NCBI GenBank assembly: GCA_030248295.1 | Contig: JASANH010001345.1 | Location: 1 to 64,000, forward strand | Direction: 5' to 3' | From: Mesodorylaimus sp. YZB2_4 | Lineage: Eukaryota; Nematoda; Enoplea; Dorylaimida; Dorylaimidae | DNA length: 64,000 nt | In this document: positions 11,841 to 23,600 of the stretch, piece by piece | Layout of the letters: each line of letters opens with the position of its first letter | How positions within the stretch are numbered: the stretch's first letter is position 1 | The notes under the pieces: model-generated | What the model was told of the DNA's origin: nothing | Seen by the model: the letters and a program-made list of their open reading frames with translations, nothing else | Database searches by the model: none | Translations under genes and position numbers: made by a program

Positions 11841-13514
11841 TTAATATTTCTGATGCCCCCTCCTCTGGGCGTACTGTCTCCCCAGCAACGCGTCCAGCTT
11901 TCCCTCCACAGAACCCAATCTATCATTCATGTTTCCAAATGATTCGTCCATCCGATCGAGCCGCATTCCCATGACTCCTACCTGATTTCGGATCCCTTTA
12001 TCCTGTTCCCAAGCTACGGCCATGTCGTGTTCTCTCGGATGCTCATCCAACAATGTCCGATTCAGGTACTTCGCGAACACTCCACAACAGCCGCCACCAG
12101 TTTTGCCTTTGGTTCCATGCGCCGCTCTCGAATGCCTGCTTTGTCGATAGCCATTGAAAAAGAACAAAAACACTTGTAAAATCCACAGCATACTAAAACC
12201 CGTGTACAGGCCTAGGTCACCACCAACTTGAGAGATCAGCTGGGTCATACTGTACTGCGGTTTTTCTTGAAAGTGGACGAAGGAACGATCGATACAGCGG
12301 AATTTGACGCGAAACTGTTCATCGTAACCGTAAAGTTCATCAACAGCCGTAATTTGGTAGGCGTTTTTCATTTGGACGCACGGTTCGCACGTCCTCTTCT
12401 TCAATGCTTGTTCGATCTGATCCCCCTTACTTTCGAGGCATTGCTGGTACAGGGTTGCCGTGCACAGGGTCCCGTTATTGATCGATTCCAAGTCTGTGTC
12501 ATTAAGCATCGCCCATTTTGCCAAGTCCGTGAAAGGTTTGCATCCACAAATTTCGGCAACACTCTTCGCTCGCACATTCTCCAAACAGTCTTGGTGGTTC
12601 ACAAAATCGTTCATGCATGATGAGAATTCTGATTTATCGAAAAGCCCATTATTGGATATGAGAATTGTATAGACTGTTTTGCCAGAATTCATCATTGACA
12701 TAGCACTGGATTTTCTTTCAATGGGCAGCCATTCGCCATTGATCTGCACACTAAGATTAGTACCACCATACATGGCCGTGCTAGGCAATCTCGGATTCGG
12801 AGTGTATGTCATCGCAATTATGGAAAATCTGTAATCAATTTCCGCCGTGTGCACACTCAGGTCTTGAGTAATTGTTATTGGGAAACAAGGCGTGAATTTC
12901 CCATTCACAAAGTCGACCTTGTCGAGAACAATTTTCTGGTAGCTCCTATAATAATCGACAATAGAGCCATTGACTTGAACCATCTGGACGAGTAATGTTT
13001 TGACATCGGCCCACAGTTCACGCAGTAGCCGCAGTGGACGTTGGCTTTGGAGAAACGAGTCGAAGATAGTCATGTTGGTTGGGTCGAGATTTAAAGTTAT
13101 TTTTGGAAAAACGTTGGCCTTTTCTAAGGAAACCATCTTTTTGTAAAACATAAACAGATTCAGTAGGTCTGTCGAGTCGACTGGCTCTGGGATTTGTGTA
13201 TTATCTTTGTCCCAGAATGACCCATTGACCTGACTACTGGCTACGATAGTATCGATGACCTTGGCCTCGGCTTTGTCGTACTCGTCTGATGAACCCATGT
13301 ATGATGATGGCCATTCCATAAAAATTGAGTCAAGACTTAGACAAACACTGGCTTGCTTGATGAAGGGGAAAGTATCGGTGATGTTGCCCACACTGACCGA
13401 AGTCATTTGGTTATCGGTGACGAAATCTGTGATGATGATCATCACGTCCCACACTGCCACTCCGGTCAAGATCAGGCCAGTGATGACATACAGCAGAATC
13501 CCTACGGCAGCCAT
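11841..13514 (-). CDS. DEG/ENaC-family cation channel (copy B)
   Basis: This is an intact uninterrupted frame of 557 codons for a degenerin/epithelial sodium channel subunit. These are trimeric, amiloride-type cation channels of the plasma membrane. Membrane segment 1 is at about residues 5-28 (ILLYVITGLILTGVAVWDV). A large cysteine-rich extracellular domain with many N-glycosylation sites follows. Near residues 430-460 the pore helix has the family signature GGDLGLYTGFSMLW, with GFS as the G/S-x-S filter. The cytoplasmic tail has a CC pair and a heptad-rich, probably coiled-coil end. The usual N-terminal cytoplasmic stretch with the HG motif is absent. The Met at 13514 may lie inside an intron, because GCCGTAG just after it looks like a splice acceptor in phase 1. 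A real N-terminal exon may lie upstream and was not found. Confidence 0.88.
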   Translation of the reverse strand: MAAVGILLYVITGLILTGVAVWDVMIIITDFVTDNQMTSVSVGNITDTFPFIKQASVCLSLDSIFMEWPSSYMGSSDEYDKAEAKVIDTIVASSQVNGSFWDKDNTQIPEPVDSTDLLNLFMFYKKMVSLEKANVFPKITLNLDPTNMTIFDSFLQSQRPLRLLRELWADVKTLLVQMVQVNGSIVDYYRSYQKIVLDKVDFVNGKFTPCFPITITQDLSVHTAEIDYRFSIIAMTYTPNPRLPSTAMYGGTNLSVQINGEWLPIERKSSAMSMMNSGKTVYTILISNNGLFDKSEFSSCMNDFVNHQDCLENVRAKSVAEICGCKPFTDLAKWAMLNDTDLESINNGTLCTATLYQQCLESKGDQIEQALKKRTCEPCVQMKNAYQITAVDELYGYDEQFRVKFRCIDRSFVHFQEKPQYSMTQLISQVGGDLGLYTGFSMLWILQVFLFFFNGYRQSRHSRAAHGTKGKTGGGCCGVFAKYLNRTLLDEHPREHDMAVAWEQDKGIRNQVGVMGMRLDRMDESFGNMNDRLGSVEGKLDALLGRQYAQRRGHQKY

Positions 13515-13769
13515 TCAAGAACTGGTACCTATCGTAATGACGAGGCCTTTGCTGGAGGGCAGGTTCAAATATTCAAAACTGCACTCAAACTAGAATGCTC
13601 CGTCCCGAATATCCTGGAGGAATGGAGTCGGTGCTGGTCCCGCGCCGCATTTATTGTTTCGATCATGAATTGATTGTCTGTTCTCTGTTGGTATGGTGAC
13701 AATCGACATAATCGAGCCAACATTGAAATGGTAAATTTTATCAGATTGCGCTCGAGACTTGTGACCACA

Positions 13770-15132
13770 CTGTCGGCATGGCCGCAGATCTCAGACCTGC
13801 CACCTCCACCTTATCAATCACCGAACTAGGCGGAGGGCAGAATTCTTCATTGTCTGCATTGGCGCAAAGTCTGGGTACTCGGTTTTCCTCAATACAATTC
13901 CCTTTTGTGACCAACTCAGCAGAGATAATTCATTTTTGATCAATGGAGGGCGGGGGAGGGTAATGTGTCGCTATGTACTGTAATTGATAAACATGCACTT
14001 CCTATCAGTCTTCCTGAAAAGAGTATTTCATGGAGTTGAAGTTCCCATTCTTTATATTACAACGAATCCTCTTCATCGCTGCCACTAGCAGTTTTCCATA
14101 CGTACACCATGCGCAAAGTACTTGTTGCGGGTCATGTCATGTTTCATCGAACAAAGGTAGAGTACCGTAATCGAGAATGAATGGAAACACGACCCCATTT
14201 TATAGTTGGTTCAATTAATTGGTAGCGCATTATATCTGTTGTGACTTCTGCTGAATACTGCGGTGATGCATTCATCTAAACATACAGGAGGCAGATAATG
14301 ACACCGTCGCGCCTCGTGGGCACATGTTGGCATTATGCTCCAGCGACACGTAACTTGCCTTGCTCAGGTTGGAAAAAGTGCCCATTCCCGATGCTGTGTG
14401 AAGCGCAGTGGATGTTAGGCGCAACTGCTCGATCTTGCAGTTCAACTTGGCGCTAACAGGAAAGGTCCAGCCAGATGATAGGTGATAGTGGGAAAAAGGT
14501 GAGTCAGAGGTAGATGGGAAGCTTACAATACTTGCGGAGACGCAACACGGAATTTTCGTCTTGGCCAATGTCTCTCATGCGCCTGCCACGCCAGGTTACA
14601 TTGGCGTCACAGACCCTGGGTCTATCGATGGAGGAGTAGTCCTCATCGAACCGCTGGGCGCGCCGTCATGGTCTAGGTCATTCAGTACAAATACCTGCAT
14701 GACCATCCTAGCCAGCTAATTCCCATACAGTCTGCGGAACCCTCTATTTTTGGGAAGCGGTTCCCGGCACAGGGTCAGATATAGCCATCTCAAACCAGTA
14801 TCTCTCCGTACTGGTTTTCGGCCGTCAGCCCACTTGACACGGTGTGGCCTCGAAGTCCTCAGTTCACATTGGTGATTTCGTCTAGTACGGCCGTGTCAGG
14901 CCACCAGGTTCGGCTTCCCTACTCCTTACGTATATTACTTGCTCGTGTATTTGTGTACGACCGATCTGTAGTGGAGGTGCCGGCTACCCGGCATAGTAAA
15001 CGGTGTACGTTGCTAGTGTCCGGTTATTGGGACCGCGCAGTGAGTAATTCGTACCTGCAGCGACCCGTGTAGACCCATCCCCCCGCGCACTGGGAGGAAG
15101 TCACACTGTTTTTCACGCAGAAGCATCCATTG
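13770..15132. other. Spacer upstream of channel copy B
   Basis: No convincing gene. Two blocks, around 14580-14610 (GCCTGCCACGCCAGGTTACA) and 14905-14930, resemble the right end of the foldback element described elsewhere in the window, but no full copy could be drawn. Confidence 0.35.
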
Positions 15133-15310
15133 TTGTGTTCAATGTTTCGTCTTTTTCTTGTGATATCATCAAGAATCGATAAACACATCGCATGGATGAG
15201 CTGGAAATCCAATAGGAACGCACACCCCAACAGTATCTATTGCCGGCATACCGTCTCAATGACTTCAAGAAGCCCTCTTTGCTTACCATATATCTCCCAA
15301 GCCAAGATAC
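15133..15310. repeat. Dispersed repeat, copy 2
   Basis: Matches 5575-5752. This copy is not interrupted at the GATACG point where copy 1 carries a mariner end, so it shows the empty-site state of that position. Confidence 0.6.
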
Positions 15311-16285
15311 GTGATAATGATAGTACTGATCAGAGTAGTAACCATGAATTTTCCAGCGAATTAGCAACTTATTTAGCTCGGTCGTATTTTTTGCGCTTTT
15401 GAAGCTTGCAGCTCGCAGCTTCATGTGGGCAGAGCCAACGGTGACGACTTAGACAGAAAAGTTTGCTGGATCAAAAATGACTTTCGAGTACTTGCTTCTG
15501 TTTTTCGGCAATAGTTTCTGCCAAATTGCAACTTGTTCCACGGAGAACACAAAAGCGGCACTCCAGAAACTTAGAATTATTCAGAAATTGCACTTTCCAT
15601 GAAGCTATGATTTTATTGACATCCTTGGCATAGCCATCGCTGATGTGTGTTTCTGCACGGCCAACAAGCAGACACTGCCTCGAGTAGGAGAGTTTATAAA
15701 AATTGAATATGCGGCTGTATTCGAATAATTAGCAAATATGACAGAGCGACGAATTTATATTATGTGCATATCGAAAACAATAGCTAAAAATGTCACCGAG
15801 TCAGAAAATCCTCTCCAATAGACAAATTCCGGTCATTCAAACCACCCTCCGGACCAATGAGTCTTTCATTTTAGGAGTGAAGGGATAAATTTCTACTGCA
15901 TTCAGTGCGACTGAATAAACTTCCACTTTCTTTGTGTCAAAGAAACCTATTGCAGCTGCACGCCCTAATAAGGGTGCTATTACAGGTCTGGAGAGGGGGG
16001 CTGACAAGGCTATCCAGCAACCGCTCGCAACTACTCCTTCCCCTGGATCAGCCCAGGAACTATAGTTTTCCGACATTCATTCCTTTAAATGGATCCCACC
16101 CGAATGAGGTGACTGAGCGAGTATATGTCTGATATGCGAGTAAAATGAGAGTTATATTCACAAATATTCTTGGGAAATATGCCTTTTCTAGTCAAGCAAA
16201 CTCACATCCAATTACAACCGATAGAGCGACAAGCAGACCAGCAATCTAAAAAATTGTTTTCTGTGGTTTGGGTTTAAGTACCTTT

Positions 16286-16833
16286 TCAATATTTCTGATG
16301 CCCCCTCCTCTGGGCGTAGTGTCTCCCCAACAACGCGTCCAGCTTTCCCTCCACAGAACCCAGTCTATCAGTGACATTTCCAAGCTTCGGTCAGTGTGGG
16401 CAACATCACCGATACTTCCCCTTCATCAAGCAAGCCAGTGTTTGTCTAAGTCATGACTCAATCTTTATGGAATGGCCATCATCGTACATGGGTTCATCAG
16501 ACGAGTACGACAAAGCCGAGGCCAAGGTCATCGATACTATCGTAGCCAGTAGTCAGGTCAATGGGTCATTCTGGGACAAAGATAACACACAAATCCCAGA
16601 GCCAGTCGACTCGACAGACCTACTGAATCTGTTTATGCTTCACAAAAAGATGGTTTCCTTAGAAAATGCCAACGTCTTTCCAAAAAGAACTTTAAATCTC
16701 GACCCAACCAACATGACTATCTTCGACTCGTTTCTCCAAAGCCAACGTCCACTGCGGCTACTGCGTGAACTGTGGGCCGATGTCAAAACATTACTCGTCC
16801 AGATAGTTCAAGTCAAAGGCTCCATTGTCGATC
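16286..16833 (+). pseudogene. Rearranged DEG/ENaC fragment (copy C)
   Basis: Two pieces of a copy-B-like gene are joined head to tail in opposite orientation. 16286-16384 matches the last about 100 bases of copy B as antisense (the tail with DRLGSVEGKLDALLG and the stop). From 16385 the plus strand carries the sense region from just after membrane segment 1 (PFIKQASVCLS) through WADVKTLLVQ and SIVD, ending at 16833. Membrane segments and most of the extracellular domain are missing. One base is lost in a T/C run near 16420 (CTTCCCC against CTTTCCCC), shifting the frame. Identity with copy B is very high, so the event is recent. Confidence 0.88.
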
Positions 16834-17590
16834 AGTTGATGCTGCATGTTGACTCAGGATGCCTTGTGGACTGCTGACAAGACTCTGATTATGTTCTGCT
16901 CAATAGTATTCTGGCTTTTGATAGCAGCTACCCTGTCAATCAGGAGACCCATTCAGGAGGCCATATTTTCGTGCTCTAAAACACATTTCTGCCCGTTTAA
17001 CATCGTCACGTGTAAAAATCTAGGCACACCCTGGTTGTATCAATTGACTGTCAGGGAGTGAAAATCGTAAGGGCATGCACATTCTCGTACAGTCGTACAC
17101 TGAAATGAGTCGTCAGTCGGTTCAAGATAATAGGCCCCGTTAGGCTGGCATTTCCAATTTTCACTAGAAAATCATGACCAGTTTTTAGTACATTCATATC
17201 CGGCGACCTTTTTACACTTGCCAAACTTCGTGGCCACCATACTCGTCGCATTGCCGCCTATTGTGGGTGTACTTATTTGAATTCAACGAACACGCCTGTG
17301 CGTCCTACATACTAGTTCAGAGCGGGCCGTGGTGTGGGCTAGTGTGAAATTGCTGTGTTGCAAAACCCCATTTCAATCTGTCTCTAACTTTCTTATGCAC
17401 TTTGGCAAATAAATCGAATTTGGAGATTGCTTTGTCGACGAGGTAAGGCTAAGCCCGTGCCACGTATTATGTGCTAGGCTAGGTCAGGTCTACAGCAAAC
17501 ATCTGACACCAGTCCAGGTTAGGTACACGCCTGAAAATCGTGCCGATGCATTTTATAAAGAGGCATTTCTGCTGACTATCTATTCGTTTA
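16834..17590. other. Spacer between channel fragment and N1
   Basis: Short frames only. None is recognised. Confidence 0.4.
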
Positions 17591-17621
17591 GACTCTCCAC
17601 AGCCACTCACGAAGCACTGAA

Positions 17622-20600
17622 ATGCTAGCTGGTCTGCCACTGCTATGGTTCCAGCTACAATTGGCTGCCAACGTTACAAAGTTGCTGAACACTTCAGTTG
17701 ATCCTTGTGTGGATTTCTATAATTATGCCTGCGGAAATTACAAAAGTCATGCTAGTATACCAGATGACAGATCTTCGATGCAAAGGTTTACTGAAACCGA
17801 TATTCAAATCAAGAAGGAGTTGAGAGGTAAGGAAGTGCTGTTGTAACCTTACTGCCTGGCGGGTCATGAACCCCTCGCCCTGCAACATCAACCCCTCGGG
17901 TTGACGTTTCAGCCGTATGTATACTTGAGACTTCCATGCTTGAGTTCTTCTGTCCCACGGATTCGGTCGGACACATTCTCTCCCTCGCCTGCCAGGCGTG
18001 GTTGCATTGTGTAACTTGTACGATTTTAATGCTGTGACTCTTTACAACTTCTATCGGCTGAATTTAAACATGCGTGGCACACTGCGAGTACCTTGCAAGT
18101 TGAACTTTTGGAAAAACTAGCTTGAAGTCATTTTGGAAGCTAAGACTCTTTTGAATACTCGTTTTGTCCCATTAAGTATTGATTAGCCGTGCAATTACCG
18201 GATTAAAGTACCGAAAAATTTTTTGGGGTTCCCTTTCTTTCATGCACGACTAGCACCAGGAAGTTCGGGCAGATTTCAGAAATTATTAATGTGCACACAG
18301 CTAACATTTAGAGCGCCGTGTACCCACATGAATGAATGCATACATAGGCCACATGCCATGTCATGTCATACTTTCTCCATAGCCAAGCACTCGAGGTTTA
18401 CGGAGCACATATTCGGCAACCGTTTTTATCCAGGCAGAGGCTGAATCTTCCCCTGTAAGCAAGCACGAACAAACGCCTTAATCCGCTATCGAATCCAATC
18501 ACCAATCGAATTTGTGTCTCGGCGGTCTAACGTGAAAGCGTGCCGTCCAAGACGCAGCGGCTCAGACTGCCTGAAATTGGTGACTATATCTCAATTCTTG
18601 TCCCGATAGATCTCTAAAAACTTTTGGAAAGAACAAAAACAATAAAAAATATTTATGCAGGATTTTGCATTGTGGGCGGCGGTTGGGGGGGGGGGGGGTG
18701 TCAAATATGCTCAAAATCCGACGTCCGTTTTTTAAACTTGAAGCCCCACATTGAATATGTCCGCCCCAGTGAACCCCATTTTAATTTTCTCTTCCCCGGG
18801 GAGACTTTTGAGCAAACACGATAAGCACAAATACAGTACAACTTTAACTGTTGATAATCCTTAAGAAAAGGCACCGGAGCAGGTCACGTTCAACCCGACG
18901 CATAATCGATTGATCGATCGATTTGTCATTTAGAGATCGATCAATCGAAAAGCTTCGCGATCAGAATAGACCTTTCAGTCCAGACCAGTACCTACAGTGC
19001 ACAACACGCCGTAGCGACTTGCAAGGATCGATCAAGCATGGAGTGTCGTTTTCGTGCAGACCCATGCAACATTGACTGCATGCAGCAAACAGCATTGCGC
19101 ATTTCCATCGACGAAAACTGACATCACCACCTAGAACATACTTGCACAATATAAGCACACTGTATTCGATAAGTGCTCAGTCGACTAACTTGAGTGCAAA
19201 CTGTTGTCATGCTGAGTTTGCACTGCATAGCATGCAAACTGCCTTTAAGCTGGAAATATTAAAGATAAGACCGGCTATTAATTGCAGACTGCGATGATTT
19301 ATTCATTTTCTACAGTACACCAAAGCCACGTCGCATCGCCTGACACCACATTAATGCACTCAATCGGTGACGACTTTGTGAGCACTATTGTCAGGGCTTT
19401 GGAATAGAGAAGCCATGAAGAGGGGAAATTTTCATTTGGATGTTTTTGGGAAAGGCTTGGCTTCTCAATTCCTAAGAACCTACTCCTCACGATCAGGGGA
19501 GTACTGCAGACGACTGCACCTCAGCAGCCTGTTGTAACCTCAACTCCTGTAAGCCAAGCCTGTAAGTCTTCGTTACTGCAGACTTATTCCAAGAACCAGA
19601 CCAACCCGATGACGCCCCGTCTACTCGCATGGTCAAACAATTTTATCGTTCTTGCATCAACGAGAAACAATTAGAAAAGCTTGGAATAAAACCTTTGAAT
19701 TCGCTTATTAACAAATACGGTGGTTGGCCAGTAGTCAAGGGCGACTCGTGGCGAGCTGATGATTACGATTGGATGAAGTTGAATGCCCGCATCACAACGA
19801 CTCTGGACGGCGGCGACATTTTGTCATTTGGTTCCAATGCTAATTTAAAGAACAGCACGCTGAAGACGTTGTTTGTAAGTTCATCGGCTGACGATCGCGT
19901 CTTTCTGTCGATCCACAGCTTCTTTTGAGAGGTGCGATGCCCCCCCCCCCCCATCAATCTAATCCACCGTACTCGTTGAGCATGCTGTATCTGAAGTCTG
20001 TGAACTGCGCACATAGCTACAGTAACCCCCCTCCCCACTAGCATGCGTCATCTGCAGCCTGTGAGGACTACGCACAGCTGCAGTAAACTAGCATTTATCC
20101 CGGTCTTGCTGGGCTTTATGCTCTTTTAAGCTGTGGTTTGCCTGCAATGCACTCGTTTCTTTTTACCTACAGTACATCAAAGCAGCAGCTCAGGACATCT
20201 TCAACATTTTGCGGTTAAGGCTGCAGTGATTTGCACAGGCGGTCCAGAAGGCACGGTTAACAGAGATATCCAACTGTGAGGGCAGTGCAGCCATGCATTT
20301 GCAGATTGACCAAGCCTCATTGGTATTAGGCAGACGGGAATTCTATTTGGATAAAGAGAATAAGAAATTTTTAGACGCCTATTTCGATTACATGCTCGCC
20401 ACTGCGGTCCAACTGGGTAAGCATTTTTGAATACAATTTGTTGAAATCAATGTTGGGGATCGATTTTCAGAAATACAGAGTTTTGAATATCAGTTTTTTG
20501 TAGGAGCTACTGCTAAAGTTGCAAAAAAAGAACTGCAAGAGGCGCTAGATTTCGAAACTGATTTGGCCAATGTAAGTAACAGCAGCTCGCTAAAAATAAA

Positions 20601-23600
20601 AATCCAGCAGATCCTGTTGCTTGTAGATAACAGTTCGTGAAGAAGATCGAAGAGACAACAACGCTCTTTACAGGCCCATGAAAATTGGCGAGCTGAAGAA
20701 GAAGTACCCAAAGGTACCTGCCTTCTTTAGTCCCACTAGTCTATGCCAACAAATCCCCGTAAGTAGGGCATGTAATGAAGGCGCAGACGGACATCAGTAT
20801 TCAGAAGGGTCTGCATATGTCTAACTCGTCTTACCCAAGCCTGGCAGGCGCAGGAGAGAACAGAAACCCCGACTGGACTTTTCAAGGCAAGTCTTGTGGC
20901 TGAAACATTAGCCCGATGGATTGACGTTTCCCAGCCATGGGAGATCGATTATAGTACAGTACTGTCTCCCGCTCTCCATGGCCGACCAGGCGCAAAGGGT
21001 TAAACTTGTCACTCAGATGTCATAGCTCATGAAGTTCTATGGTGGATCCTGAGTTGACCCATGTGGGCCCCACGAACCCAAGACTTGCACTTGGCTGCAT
21101 TGACAAAGGGCACTTGCCACCTCAGTCACCATTTGGTATCCTAATCTCTTCAGTGTATTGTACTGTGGCGTGCCGCTACTTCACCCCTCCATGTCTGTGC
21201 CTGTTTACTTCATCTTTAAAACGGGCATGAGATGGATTTTGGGCTGGACTCCTGTGTAGCAGGATGAATGTCATTTCGTGAGATCACAGATGGATATCGG
21301 TGGATCACAGAGGAATCCAAATAACCTCATAGCGGAGTCATTTAAACCTCTTGTTTCCCCTTGTTGATTCCTGTGGATACAGCCGTCTAGGCGCGGGTTA
21401 TGTATAAATGATGGAAGTCGACTTTTCCTGTGTTTAGGCAGATTCGAATCTCCCTCTAGAGACTGGAGCACAGTCATGCTCCAGTCGCAAATCAAAATGA
21501 GCACTTTCTATGCACCAATAACCAGCATCGACCGACCCGGGTGTGAGGTCACCAAACCGACCCGACCCGACCCGATCCAGAACCAACCCGATCCGACCGA
21601 CCCAATCCGATCCGACCCGATCCACCTGTAACCCCCCCCCCCCCCCCGCCTGGTAGGCCATGGCGAGTCGGAGAGAGTAATCGATACTCTCCCCTGGCTG
21701 GGAAACGTCAACCCCTCGGGTTGATGTTTCAGCCGTAGGTATAGTCGCAAGACTATCCTGCTCCAGTCGGAGTTTTTGTCCCGCCGACTTCGGTCGGCCG
21801 CCTCCCTCCTACGCCTACCAGGCTTGGTTACACACCCGACCCCACGTTGTATTGCTCCCACTCATTTGTTTTCTGGCATGACGCATTCTTTCTTCGATCG
21901 ATAACCATCGATAACAGACACCCGCAGTCAGGCAGGAGGGGCTGACGGATTTCGGACAAAAGCGGACAGGGAGAGGAGAACTTTAGGAATAAGAACGTGC
22001 TCGTCCCTTGCCTCATGCTGTGTGAGGCGACAACGTAGAATTTCACAAATTTTCACTGTCAAACAGCACATGCAATATCTAGACTTGATTTCTTAGAGTG
22101 GAAGGTGGCCGGTATGAGGACAGCTTTTTGAATGTTTTTGGGCTGGGCCCCCCACCTACCCCAATTTCCTATGGGCTTTGCCAGTTGCCAGCCAGCAGTC
22201 ATAATGACGGGTGCGGCAGTGTGTGAGGCGATCAACTCACATGGCAGGCTACCTCCTAAGGGCCTCACTTGTAGCTGCTCCGCTGGAGCATCACCGCCGA
22301 GGGCATCCTGCTCCAGAATCAGCGTTTCCGTTTCCGGAGGGCAAGAACGGAAGGCCCCGACTGGCATTTATGACCAGTTTTCTCAATCCAGGGCACCACT
22401 TCCCGTTCCAATAGAATTCCTGTTGAATCGCCCGCAGCCAGTTCTCTGAGGGCGGGTGTCCTAAACAGACGTCTTCAGCCAGAATAGAATCGAGGCGGTT
22501 CAGTCAGGGTTGCCCCCCAATCAGCCTCTCACAAGCCAAATGAGCCCCCGCGCTCCTAGGTGGACAGAAGGTGGATGGGGTCGAAACTTGCAAAAAAACG
22601 TCGATGTCATGCATGTCAACCAGTTCAACCAGTCCAGTGGGTTGAAGTGTCGATCCTAGCTGCCTGCATGAAGACATGACTGGGCGCCAGAGAAGATATT
22701 TTGGCGGGAATTCAAAATTCCGATCCGGCCGACCCACAGCTTGAGTCGGTTCCCCCAAACCGATCCGGCCCGAATCGGTGGGTCGGTCGATGCTGGACCA
22801 ATAATTTACAGTATACTGCAGACATAACTGACCATTTTGCAGGTTGATTTCGCATCTTGGTTTGAAACTGTTGGTGAAGCTGGATGGCATTTTGATGACT
22901 CGGACGAAATCAATTTAAGCGGCCAGCCATATTTAGAGAAACTGCCTGACGTCTTAGCAAAATATTCAGCCAGGTAACGTCTGCCAGTTTACTTTATCAC
23001 CATCATTTTGTTCATATCCCTTCGAAACCATTGACACCCTCGTGCCTGGTAGGCCATGTCGAGTGGGAGAGAGTAGTCGATACTCTCCCCTGGCTGGAAA
23101 ACGTCAACCTCTCGGGTTGATATTTCAACCGTAGGTATGCCTGCCCCTATCGGTGTTGTTATCCCGCTGACTTCGGTCAGCTACTTCCCTCCTACACCTG
23201 CCAGGCTTGGTTACAGTATGAACTTGTGAATGAGGTTTTATCACAACCATTACTGGTAAATTGATATTTTTAGAACACTAGCTAATTATCAAATATGGAG
23301 CATGTTCACTGGTTATATCAGCGACCTGGCGCCAAGTTTGCGTGAAAATTACAGAAAGTTCCGGCAAGCATTATCTGGAGCGACTAAGTTTAAGCCCAGG
23401 TAAGCAATAGCAGTAGATGGGCGGGCTTGGCCTGGATGGGTTAGGCGCGCCTTTAATGGCGCAGTTGCGGGCAAGTGTTCGACTCCCGGTTGGGTAAGTC
23501 ATTTCTTGTCCAATACAAGGTATCCCTTCCTTCACTCTCCAATGCGCACTGGAGTTTGGTGATGTGGCAAAACATGAACATGAACATTGAGCCATATTCT

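Noticed and set aside
11431-11844. 137-codon open frame on the plus strand
   Set aside because: No recognisable domain or splice context; partly antisense to the tail of the DEG/ENaC gene. Probably chance.
12228-12620. 130-codon plus-strand frame inside the channel gene
   Set aside because: Shadow of the intact minus-strand DEG/ENaC frame.
21434-21861. Overlapping Gly- and Asp-rich minus-strand frames
   Set aside because: Low-complexity CCGACC array, poly(C) and foldback element read as protein.
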